Notes under the pieces: model-generated
Database searches by the model: none
Seen by the model: only the letters and a program-made list of their open reading frames with translations
Told to the model about the DNA's origin: nothing
Assembly: GCA_019654215.1 (NCBI GenBank)
Contig: BPDI01000009.1
Span: forward strand, 22,096 to 86,095
Origin: Gammaproteobacteria bacterium
GTDB taxonomy: Bacteria; Pseudomonadota; Gammaproteobacteria; Pseudomonadales; Pseudohongiellaceae
Reading direction: 5' to 3'
Length of the DNA: 64,000 bases
Program-made: the position numbers and the translations under genes
Shown here: positions 30,588 through 39,685 of the stretch, piece after piece
How the letters are laid out: each line of letters starts with the position of its first letter
Position numbering within the stretch: the first letter of the stretch is position 1

Positions 30588-31460
30588 CTAGTTGTTTTGC
30601 TGTCTTTCCAGAATACCTAAATTAATGGACATATCGAGTATGGCATCAATGTTTGTGGCAATGTCTTCCACCGAGGCATTAGCCCCTAAATCCACTCCCG
30701 TGTTTTCGCGAACATCAGCGGAGTAATAGCGTCCACCAGCAGCCTGAATTATCCGACCGTTAGGTGCAACTTCGCTGCACAAAAATACAACAGCTGGGGT
30801 GACTAGCTCCGGTGCCAAGCGTTCTGCACTATCTTCAAATCCTGGTAATTCCAATGTCATTCGAGTTGCAGCAATAGGCGCTATAGAATTAGTGTGAATA
30901 TTAAATTTCGCACCCTCAAAGCGCAGGGTATTCATGAATCCCACTAGGCCAAGTTTTGCTGCACCATAGTTGCTCTGACCGAAATTACCGAACAATCCAG
31001 AAGTGGAAGTGGTCATTACGATTCGACCGTAGTTTTGCTCCATCATTATTGGCCAAGCTATCTTGGTGCAGTTCATAGAACCGTTTAAATGAACATCCAG
31101 TACTGTATGCCAATTGAGAATTTCCATCTTGGCGAAAGTTTTGTCCCGCAAGATCCCTGCATTGTTAACCAGAATATCGATGCGCCCCCAGTTACTCATG
31201 GTTTCATCAATCATTGCCTGAACCGCATTGAGATCGGTGACTGAGGCGCCATTTGCTATTGCAGTGCCACCCGCATCATTGATTTCTTGGGCGACTGCTT
31301 CCGCGGCAGAGATTGAGCCCCCACTACCGTCCACAGCGCCTCCGAGATCGTTAACCACGACTTTCGCGCCGCGGTGTCCTAGTTCAAGAGCATGTTGTTT
31401 CCCCAGGCCGCCACCGGCACCGGTTACTATTGCGACCCTGTTTTCAAAGCTAATGGTCAT
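30588..31460 (-). CDS. SDR family (3R)-hydroxyacyl-CoA dehydrogenase-like protein
   Basis: 290 residues resembling the dehydrogenase part of peroxisomal multifunctional enzyme type 2. The cofactor motif is IVTGAGGGLGKQHALEL, followed by VVVNDLGGAVDGSGG, a long insertion typical of this subgroup. NNAGILRDKTFAKM, TTSTSGLFGNFGQSNYGAAK (catalytic Ser, Tyr and Lys) and a C-terminal VVFLCSE segment complete the fold. It probably oxidises (3R)-hydroxyacyl-CoA in a beta-oxidation-like pathway. Confidence 0.88.
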   Translation of the reverse strand: MTISFENRVAIVTGAGGGLGKQHALELGHRGAKVVVNDLGGAVDGSGGSISAAEAVAQEINDAGGTAIANGASVTDLNAVQAMIDETMSNWGRIDILVNNAGILRDKTFAKMEILNWHTVLDVHLNGSMNCTKIAWPIMMEQNYGRIVMTTSTSGLFGNFGQSNYGAAKLGLVGFMNTLRFEGAKFNIHTNSIAPIAATRMTLELPGFEDSAERLAPELVTPAVVFLCSEVAPNGRIIQAAGGRYYSADVRENTGVDLGANASVEDIATNIDAILDMSINLGILERQQNN

Positions 31461-31640
31461 AGGGGTTCCTCAGTTTTTTCTCAAAGATTTAAGACGTTTT
31501 AGAAGAGGCAGGATTCTATGCTGCGAGCTTGATTGGCGCAATTGCCCCTGCGTCTCAATTAATTGTTATTCACCGTGGCTTGAGATGAAAAATCCGCTAT
31601 TATCTGCGACCGTTGCTTTCCGCGAGAGTTAAAGTAATAA

Positions 31641-32229
31641 ATGAGCGAATTAGAACCAGTTCCAGCGGCTACAGTTGTACTTGTGCGTCAATCGCCACAA
31701 GAGGCTGATCTTGAAGTATTATTACTACAGCGAAATTCCCGCTTGGTTTTTCATGGTGGGCATTGGGTTTTTCCTGGTGGCCGCATCGATGATCAAGATT
31801 TTGATAGTTCAGGTGCCGAGCTAGAATATCCCGCCGCGCTGAGAGCAGCTGTAAGAGAAACCAAAGAAGAAGCTGGAATCGAAATAAATGAAGAGCAACT
31901 TATTCATGTTGCTCATTGGACTACGCCGCCAAAATTACCCCGCCGATTTTGTACCTGGTTTTTTATTTGTCCATTATTTGATTCGGTTTCGGTTACCTGT
32001 GGACAACGATGAGATCTTGGATCACAAATGGATCTCACCTCGCAACGCTATTGCCGAAGCCGAAGCAGAGGAATGGGTTCTTCCTCGACCAACGATGACA
32101 ACCTTATCCGATATTATTGAGCATCGAAATCTTGATGATTTAGTTGCTGCTGCTACAGTAAGTAACATCCGAGTTTTCCCCAAAGACTCTCAATACTATC
32201 GTCCCGCTGAAATGGGATATCCAGAATAG
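31641..32229 (+). CDS. NUDIX hydrolase (one frameshift)
   Basis: About 195 residues. Piece one has VLLLQRNSRLVFHGGHWVF and the Nudix box spread over PGGRIDD and RAAVRETKEEAGIEI, giving the metal-binding REtxEEAGI core. It continues CTWFFICPLFDSVSV. A single extra base near 31996 shifts the frame; the product resumes VDNDEILDHKWISPRNAIAE and ends at 32229. The insertion between the box glycine and the REtxEE helix is longer than canonical, as in NUDT7/8/19-type CoA pyrophosphatases. The substrate is probably a nucleoside diphosphate derivative, possibly acyl-CoA. Confidence 0.82.
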
Positions 32230-32562
32230 CCCTAGAAGAAAAATCAAGCATTTCTCGTAAAGCTTAATATGCTGTTAAAAGAAGCTAAATTCTGGCTATT
32301 TTCGGGCAGATGCTGACATTACCCCGACTAACTGATATCTCGAAGATTTTGTCCTCATTCAGGCCTTTAAATCCTTGCTTTTCGGGGCCCGTTAATGGGA
32401 TAGTTAAACCCGAAAAAATGAGACAATCTGCTTTCGTTTGCGGTCAGCTCGAAGGGGATTTGAAGCCCCTCCAGAGGCTTGAAATCCAGTCTTTCGACCG
32501 TTTAGCGCCTTAGTGGATTATCGAGGTCCGTTAGCGCGATAACACGTCTTAAAAGAGGCTCT
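32230..32562. other. Leader region of the MoxR/vWA operon
   Basis: 333 bp with no supported gene; a 67-codon open frame here looks random. It must contain the operon promoter, but I could not assign -35/-10 boxes confidently. A strong hairpin lies at 32456-32487. Confidence 0.4.
32456..32487 (+). promoter_or_regulatory. Hairpin in the operon leader
   Basis: GGATTTGAAGCC and GGCTTGAAATCC form a 12-bp stem with one mismatch around an 8-nt loop, about 75 bp before the first operon start. No T tract follows. It could be a leader-RNA structure or a protein-binding palindrome. Confidence 0.4.
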
Positions 32563-34206
32563 ATGTCTTCACCCACATTTGAAAGTCTACGAGCCACGCT
32601 CAAAACTCTCCGACGGCGGAGAACTAATTTATTTATTCTCAAACAAGGAAGCTATTTTGCGATAGTAGCTTCAATTTTCGCCCTCGCTTCAACATCGATT
32701 TCAGTCTGGTTAGATTTAGGCAAAGCCGGAACCATTTTTTTATTTCTTATTTCCCTGGCAGGAATAGGAGTTTTAGTTTGGTGGTTCGCGCTTATATTAA
32801 AAAGAAGACATACCGATTATCGTCGACTTGCTCACTATGTCGAAGATCACATTCCTGATTTAGAACAACGGTTGCTTACTTCATTAGAATTTAATGAAGA
32901 AGATCTTATTCATGGAAAGGCAGGCGTTTCGCAACAATTTATTCAGCAACTTTGGGTAGACGCGCAAGAACATGTTCAGCAACAGCAGCGCGAAGTTGAA
33001 ACTGTTGCCCCAGCACAAGCCAGTTGGATTTCTTTTGGCTCTGCTGCTTCGGTGATCGCAGTAGTTGTCGCTATATTCCTAAGTTCCGATGTGCTGCTTA
33101 ATGCTGGCAGCCGCCTGGCCTGGCCTTTTGCCATTAGCGAACCCATCGTTATTGTCGAGATTCCAGCAGATATTGAGATTAGCGTCGAGCCTGGTGATTT
33201 GGAAATGCAGCGGGGCGATAGCCTAACAATTATTGCGCGGGTTAATAATGCTATGCCTGACAATATTACCCTGCGCCTCCAGAATGACAACGTTAATTGG
33301 CGTGATCTGCGAATGTCTCGAGATGGTAGCGGTAGCGAGAGCGCCACCTACAGTTATTATATTCCTTCTTTGGACGAAGACACGACTTACTACGTGACTT
33401 TCGATGAGCGGGGCGAACAGAGTTCACCTCAATTTGAAATCAGCTTGTTCGATCTGCCTCAGATAGAACAGATCGATCTCGCTTTTGACTATCCGGATTA
33501 CACTGGCATTGAAGACATTATCGAAGAAGACAGTGGCGATATGGTTGTGCCCGAAGGAACAGTTGTAGATTTACGAGTAACTTTTAATAAAACAATTGCG
33601 ACGGCCAATGTGGAATTTGAAGAAAGCTTTCGTGGTGAAGAGGGTGAAATTAATCCCAATGCGCCTTATGAAGATATAAAACTGCAGTTAGATGGCAATG
33701 TGGGTATCGCTCGATTCACCGTTAACCAGGATGGAATTTACAGAATTAATGCCACTGATTACTCTGATTTAAGCAGTCAGAATCCATTGGATTATTTCAT
33801 CCGTGCTATCGAGGATTACCCACCGGAATTGGCATTGATTCGTCCTGGCCGTGATCAAGATGTAATGCCTCTCGAAGAGGTCATTTTGGAAATAGATGCG
33901 TCTGACGATTATGGCCTGTCGGAGTTCGTGCTGAATTATAGTGTTGTAGGCTTAGATGAGATTCAGGTGGACTTCCTTCCGGAACAAAATATCCGCAACG
34001 TTTCCGGTAATGAACTTATCTACCTGGAAGATTTGGAAGTCGAGCCTGGCGATTTCGTTAGCTACTTCTTAACCTTGGCTGATAATAATGGATTGGAAGG
34101 TCCGCAACTGTTATTTCCGATATCTATTTCTTGCAAGTTATTCCAACCGATCAAGAATTTCGTCGTAACCCTGGCCAGAGCGGTGGACAAGGGCCGGAGG
34201 TGGTAA
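32563..34206 (+). CDS. DUF4175-like membrane protein, N-terminal part (continues frameshifted to 36200)
   Basis: First gene of the MoxR/vWA operon. Residues 1-75 contain two TM helices (YFAIVASIFALASTSI and TIFLFLISLAGIGVLVWWF). YRRLAHYVEDHIPDLEQRLL follows, then a third TM near residue 165 (AASVIAVVVAIFLSSDVLL). About 330 residues of periplasmic beta-sandwich follow, with several Ig-like strands: EIPADIEISVEPGD, LTIIARVNNAMPDN, LAFDYPDYTGIED and DDYGLSEFVLNYSV. This architecture matches large TIGR02302/DUF4175-type proteins found beside MoxR loci. The frame breaks near 34105-34130 and the remainder lies in other frames downstream. Role inferred: a membrane-anchored periplasmic scaffold. Confidence 0.72.
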   Translation: MSSPTFESLRATLKTLRRRRTNLFILKQGSYFAIVASIFALASTSISVWLDLGKAGTIFLFLISLAGIGVLVWWFALILKRRHTDYRRLAHYVEDHIPDLEQRLLTSLEFNEEDLIHGKAGVSQQFIQQLWVDAQEHVQQQQREVETVAPAQASWISFGSAASVIAVVVAIFLSSDVLLNAGSRLAWPFAISEPIVIVEIPADIEISVEPGDLEMQRGDSLTIIARVNNAMPDNITLRLQNDNVNWRDLRMSRDGSGSESATYSYYIPSLDEDTTYYVTFDERGEQSSPQFEISLFDLPQIEQIDLAFDYPDYTGIEDIIEEDSGDMVVPEGTVVDLRVTFNKTIATANVEFEESFRGEEGEINPNAPYEDIKLQLDGNVGIARFTVNQDGIYRINATDYSDLSSQNPLDYFIRAIEDYPPELALIRPGRDQDVMPLEEVILEIDASDDYGLSEFVLNYSVVGLDEIQVDFLPEQNIRNVSGNELIYLEDLEVEPGDFVSYFLTLADNNGLEGPQLLFPISISCKLFQPIKNFVVTLARAVDKGRRW

Positions 34207-36200
34207 AGGGGGAGGTGATTCCAGTGCTCTGGTTAGTATTCAAAAAGATATCATTGCTGCAACTTGGAAGTTAAAGAATAGACAAGATCAGGTTTCACAG
34301 GAAGAATTCAGTGGTGATGCAGAAATATTCCCGAGTCACAAAGGGAAGCAACCGATAGAGCAAGAATGTCAATTGATCGATTGCAGAACGATTAAATTTT
34401 TCTGATGATACTTACGATGCCGCGGTAGAAAATCTTTCTCTAGCGATAGACCAAATGAATCTTGCCGCAAATGACCTTGATTTAGAACAGATTACCAGCG
34501 CACTTCGTCCGGAACAGCTTGCACTGCAATACATCCTCAAGTCAGAGGCCTCTATTAACCGCACTAATATTAGCATGCAGCAAGGGGCGGTGGCGGGGTG
34601 GTGGTGCCCGTCAGGAACGTGAAGACTTGCGTGAGCTCTTTGAAATGGAAATGGGTCAATTGGAAAATCGTTACGAGACTCCAAAACAACGTCGCGGCGG
34701 CTCTCCCGAGCAACAGGAAGAAGCGAATAAATTAGAAGAGCTGGCACGGAGACAAGAAGGCCTTACTCGGGCCCAAAGAAATCTCGCCCGCCGCGAAGAT
34801 CAAATGACGGAAGAACAAAAGCGTCGCGAATTAGAACGCTTAATGCGGCAGCAAGAACAGTTGAGCCGTGAAGCACAGCAGTTGGCACAGCAAATGTCAC
34901 GTGGGCAGCAGAGTTCACAGTCTCAGAGCGGACAGCAGTCGCAAACAACAAGCACAATCCTCATCAAGCAGTTCTGGTGGTGGCGGCCAACAACCGCAAA
35001 CTGCATTGCAAAGAGCTGCAGAACAAATGCAGGAGGCGGCAGAAAGTGATTCCGCTTCTATGGCTGCAGCACGCAGTCAAAAAGCGCTCGAGAACTTAAG
35101 AGAAAGGCAACAGGAATTGGAACAGGAAACTGATCGTTCCGTGAATCAATTAGCACAGAATTTGGTCAACGTGGCCAGCAATTACTGCAACAGCAACGTG
35201 CGCTCAGGACGCTATGGAGGGTACAACTCGTCAACAAGGATTAGGACAAACCAGACAATCCGTGCGCAATTCTGAGGACTGCAAGACCTGGTGGAAATGC
35301 AACAACAACAACAGCGAGACCTCGAAGAAATCGAAGACATGTTGCGCGCAATCATCGCCCGAGGCGATAGGACGATCAGCGCTTAATGTCTGACGCGCAA
35401 GAAGCCTCTCGGGACCTGCGTCCAATTCGAGAGGAGATGCAAACCAGTAATCGGGTGCTGCGCAATGGCATGGTGAATCTGTCCGTAGATATCGAAGACG
35501 AGCTAGAAGGGCAAATTGAAGAATTTGCACAACAATTGCTGGCTTTAAATCCGGCGAATATGAATTCGCCGTCGGATCAGTTAGCACAGGCAGCAAGAGA
35601 TGCGGAAGACTTAAGAGAGCAGGTTGAAGATCTGCAACAGCAGGCATTAGCATTCAATGAAGATGGACGGCCGAGTGGAGGTGTGCCTACAGTCAGAGAA
35701 ATGCGCGATCAATTGCAGCGTTCACAACAACTTGCGCAGAACTTACAACGACAATTCAGCAACAAGCCAGGCGGGTGGACAACAGCCTGGAGGCCAGCAG
35801 TCCAATGGCAGCAACAGGGCGGCAGCCGGGTCAGGCAAATGCAGCAGGGGGGCAACAGCAGATCGGAGGGCTCGCGGAGTGAATCAGGATCGTGCTGGTA
35901 TCGGTGGCCGAGTTACTGACGATGGCAATAACTTACCCTGGGGTAATGCACGTTCCATTCGTCAGATTTTGACGCAGCAGGATATTGAAGATTTTCTTAA
36001 CCAGCCTGAATTATTCAGAGAGTTATTGGAACCGATTATTGAATTGGAAGGCGCGCTTAGAGCGCAAGCCGAGTTAGATGCCATCAATAACAAATTGTAT
36101 GCAACCGTCGAAGAAGATATTCCAGATGAATATCGGACTTGGTCAGGAATACTATCGTGTATTGTCAGAAAATCAGGGGTCTGAAAACCAGGCTCAGTAG
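34207..36200 (+). CDS. DUF4175-like protein, C-terminal coiled-coil Q-rich part (many frameshifts)
   Basis: This continues the preceding gene through at least eight frame changes. Readable segments in order: GGDSSALVSIQKDIIAATWK (about 34215), then after a shift LNFSDDTYDAAVENLSLAID (about 34393), REDLRELFEMEMGQLENRYE (about 34620), EELARRQEGLTRAQRNLARR, a Gln/Ser-rich stretch, ALQRAAEQMQEAAESD, GQRGQQLLQQQRALRT, then DAQEASRDLRPIREEMQ (35389 on), FAQQLLALNPANMNSP and SIRQILTQQDIEDFLNQPE, ending at the TAG at 36198-36200. Heptad-like, Glu/Gln/Arg-rich helices imply long coiled coils. The next gene starts 2 bp later. Coherent low-complexity sequence across every break argues for read errors in repetitive DNA. 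Confidence 0.62.
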
Positions 36201-36202
36201 CA

Positions 36203-38504
36203 ATGCAATACACACAACCTAATCTCCTCACTGCACTCGAAGAAGGCACCTTTAGCTTTGCTTACGGCATTAGCCCGTGGTTATTCGGTGTTTTTGTTCT
36301 GCTCATTGTCGCAGGAGTCTGGTTAACCTATTTCAAAACTACCCGACCACTGACTCCTGGTTGGAAAACTTTCTTTGTACTACTCGTTCCAGTGTGCTGG
36401 TGCTATTCTTTTCTGCCTACTTAGACCGGTTATCACTACCATGCAGGCTGCACCGCAGGAAACTTATCTCGGTGTATTAATCGATGATTCCCAAAGCATG
36501 TCTATTGCTGACCTTCCTGGTGACCAATCGCGACAGGCAGCCATTGGTGAGGCTTTCTTCGAAGATGGGATCATCGATGAGTTATCTGAATTCTTTCAGA
36601 TTCGAACCTTTCGCTTTGACGGTCAAACTCAACGCATTAATGGAATGGAAGGCCTTAGTGAAGAGGGCACAGCTTCTTCTGTCGATCAGGCGCTGCAATA
36701 TGTTGACGATCAGTTAAATGGATTACGCCTTGGTGGTTTAGTGCTTGTTACTGACGGTGCCGACAATGGCGATTCTGATCCAATTAATACCGCCCAAGAT
36801 TTTGGCAATAGGCGAATTCCAATCTTCACCGTTGGAGTAGGCCAGGAAGATATTCCTCAAGATATTGGCATTGTCGATGTCACTGCTGCGAAAACTGTAC
36901 TCGAAGGTTCTGTATTTAATGTTCAAGTGGATGTAAACCATCAAGGCTTCGAGGGCCAGGAAGTAGGACTTTCTATACGTGATGGTGAAGAGATCGTCGC
37001 ATCCGAAGTAGTTACGTTAGGAACGGAGGGTGTTGCGCGACGCTTTGATCTGGAATTGACTCCGGAACGCCCCGAGCTAATTGTTTATGACTTACAGATT
37101 GAATTGCAGAGTGGTGAAATCATCGAGCAAAACAACTCCTACAGTTTCCTCGTAGACAACACTGAAAAACCTCCACTCGATGTTCTATACATAGAAGGAC
37201 ATCCCCGCAACGAATATAAGTTTATACGTCGAGCTGTGCAGGGAGATGATTCCATACGATTAGCCACCTATCTACAAACCGGCCCAGAAAAATACTACCG
37301 TCAGGGTATTGAATCACCTACGGAGCTAGCGGAAGGCTTTCCAGCATCGAAAGAAGATCTCTACGCCTACGAAGCTATCGTGCTAGGTGACATTGAAGAG
37401 AGTTTTTTTAACGACGATCAGTTGCAAATGATCGATGAGTTCGTTGCTGAACGAGGCGGCGGTTTCTTAATGAGCGGGATGGTGGACGAAGAGTTTATCG
37501 ATACACCAATCGCTGATATTTTGCCGGTCACAATAGTCGAAGAAAACTTTCTACCAGGACATTTAAGAGGGGGCATACGCCGCGGAGATCATCCTACCGC
37601 TGAGCTGTTCTATCCTCGATTAACAAATAATGGAGAATTCTCTCCTCTATTAAGATTGTCAGGCGAAGATTCCCTGAACGAAAATTTTTGGCGACAGTTA
37701 CCAGAGTTACAAGGTGTGTACGTAACTGGCCGCATTAAACCGGGTGCAACAGTTTTGTTAGAGCACCCAGTTCTGCAATACCAGAATCAACTTCTTCCAA
37801 TCGTTGCGCAACAGCGTTATGGCAGTGGCCGCAGTGTGTCAGTTACTACTGCAAGCACTTGGCGTTGGCAGATGATGATGCATTCAGAAGATCAATCTCA
37901 TGAGACTATCTGGCGTCAATTGTTGCGCTGGTTGGCGGTCTCTGCGCCGGAACGTATCACAATTGAATTCGATCGAGAGTTTTATAACGTTGGCGATGAA
38001 GTGAATGTCACTGCGCTGGTGCTAAATGACCAGTATGAACCTGATAACGACGCTACCCTTTGGATGCAAACTACGGATCCTTTAGATCAGGTTATCGATG
38101 TGCCAATGGAGTGGAATATCGAGGAAGATGGTGTTTATCGTGCCAACTTTACTGTTGAAGAAGAGGGCGTGTTCAGTTTATTAGTTGATGTTGCCAGTGC
38201 TGCCGGCGATGCTGCTGTTGATGCTTCGGAAAAGCGCACCGCCTTTGTGGTTACACCTTCTTTGCGTGAATACACCAATGCGGAAATGGATGCGGTTCTG
38301 TTAGGTCGCATTGCCGACGCCAGCGGAGGATCTTACTTCAATCTTAGTGATGTGAATGGGTTGCCTGAAAGTGTTGAGTTCACTCCCAACGCGTATTCAC
38401 TGGAAGTACAAATAGATCTTTGGGACCAGCCCTGGTTATTGGCGCTGCTAATCTTATTGCTCTGCATAGATTGGATTTCACGAAGAATGAAAGGGCTGTC
38501 TTAA
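36203..38504 (+). CDS. Membrane vWA / glutamine amidotransferase-like protein (two frameshifts)
   Basis: About 765 residues. The ATG at 36203 gives two N-terminal TM helices (WLFGVFVLLIVAGVWLTYF and a second across shifts at about 36385-36415). A vWA-type domain with a MIDAS-like DDSQSM follows, then LGGLVLVTDGADNGD and IFTVGVG. Beta-sandwich regions come next, then a class I glutamine-amidotransferase-like fold (LDVLYIEGHPRNEYKFIRRA, YEAIVLGDIEESFF, GGGFLMSGM, QQRYGSGRSVSVTT) without an obvious catalytic Cys. A C-terminal TM (WLLALLILLLCIDWI) closes it. This matches the vWA/GATase membrane proteins that accompany MoxR and DUF58 genes. It probably forms an envelope complex with its operon partners. 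Confidence 0.8.
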
Positions 38505-38548
38505 GGAAGTTTGCGAATAAAAAAATGAAAAAGTTAGTGACTAGTTAA

Positions 38549-39685
38549 ATGACAAGAACAAAAACATTTAAGCTGCTTTCAATTATCATAACCTTAGTTG
38601 TGAGTGGATCCCTTAGTGCGCAACTCGACGAACCAAATAATGAATTAGAGGGCGCGGCAAATTATTTTCTTGATAGTTCCGATGCAACCAAGTGGGCAGT
38701 AATTATTACTGGACCAACGGTTGGCGAAACTAATCAGGCACAGTTTCGCCAGTGGTCTTTTTCATTACACGATATTCTTACCCGGGATTATGGCTACAGC
38801 TCTGACACAATCACCCTGCTTTACGGTCGCGGTGCGCCAGCTCTACCTGGCGGTGATCGTGTAGATGGTGCCACCGACCGGCAAAGTATTGAACAAGCTT
38901 TATCAGATTTAGCCAGCAGAGTTGCAACGGGAGATCAAGTCACTCTCTATTTAATTGGACATGGTTCTGGTGCTGAAGAAGAAGCCAAGTTTAACATTGT
39001 TGGTCCGGATATGACTGGTAGCGAATTTGCAACCCTCCTAGACCAATTCGATCGCCAAGATATTGTCATCGTAAACACAACCAGTGCTTCTTATGGGTTC
39101 TCAACCTCACTTTCCAGTGAGGGGCGAGTGGTCATTTCTTCGACTAGGTCTCCTTCGGAACGCTACGATCCGATTTTTTCTCGTTACTTCATTGAAGCCC
39201 TAGATAGCCGTAATGGAGATAGAGACAAGAATAATCGGGTTTCCATGTTGGAAGCTTTCGAATATGCCAAGAACAATGTAGAAGCTTGGTACGAAGAGCA
39301 GGGTCGATTAGCGTCGGAACATGCTGGCCTCGATGACAACGGCGATGCTTTGTTTGCCTTGAACCCAACTGTCGATGCGATCGATGGTCGTTTGGCAGAA
39401 ATTGCGTACATCGACACATTGGTTGACGATACCGCTAATCTCAGCCAGGAGGCGCGGGAGTTGAAAGCAAAAATGCAGGAGATAGAACGTTCTGTATTTA
39501 TTTTGCGTGGCCGCAAGCAGGATTTTCTTGACGCCAATTACTGGGAACAAATGGAAGGGCTTTTAGTAGATCTAGCAAGAGCTACGGGCCGATTTAATGA
39601 CGTAGCTGGTCTTCCTGAAGAAGAGGAAATCAGCGCTGACGAAACTTTGAGTGAGCAGACTAATGAAACTCCACCTCTGCAATAA
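38549..39685 (+). CDS. Caspase-fold (C13/C14-like) exported protein lacking the catalytic Cys
   Basis: 378 residues with a signal peptide ending near SLSAQ. The core resembles clan CD peptidases: KWAVIITGPTVGE (first strand), FSLHDILTRDYGYSSDTITL, VTLYLIGHGSGA with the His of the HG motif at about residue 138, then IVIVNTTSASYGF where legumains and caspases carry the nucleophilic Cys. Here the loop is TTSAS, with no Cys. Downstream come GRVVISSTRS and RVSMLEAFEYAKNNVEAWYEE, then a C-terminal helical region. It is therefore probably a non-proteolytic binding protein. It sits inside the MoxR/vWA operon and overlaps the next gene. Confidence 0.78.
   Translation: MTRTKTFKLLSIIITLVVSGSLSAQLDEPNNELEGAANYFLDSSDATKWAVIITGPTVGETNQAQFRQWSFSLHDILTRDYGYSSDTITLLYGRGAPALPGGDRVDGATDRQSIEQALSDLASRVATGDQVTLYLIGHGSGAEEEAKFNIVGPDMTGSEFATLLDQFDRQDIVIVNTTSASYGFSTSLSSEGRVVISSTRSPSERYDPIFSRYFIEALDSRNGDRDKNNRVSMLEAFEYAKNNVEAWYEEQGRLASEHAGLDDNGDALFALNPTVDAIDGRLAEIAYIDTLVDDTANLSQEARELKAKMQEIERSVFILRGRKQDFLDANYWEQMEGLLVDLARATGRFNDVAGLPEEEEISADETLSEQTNETPPLQ

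Noticed and set aside
32310..32513. 67-codon open frame in the MoxR operon leader
   Set aside because: Random-looking composition, covers the leader hairpin, no ribosome-binding site.
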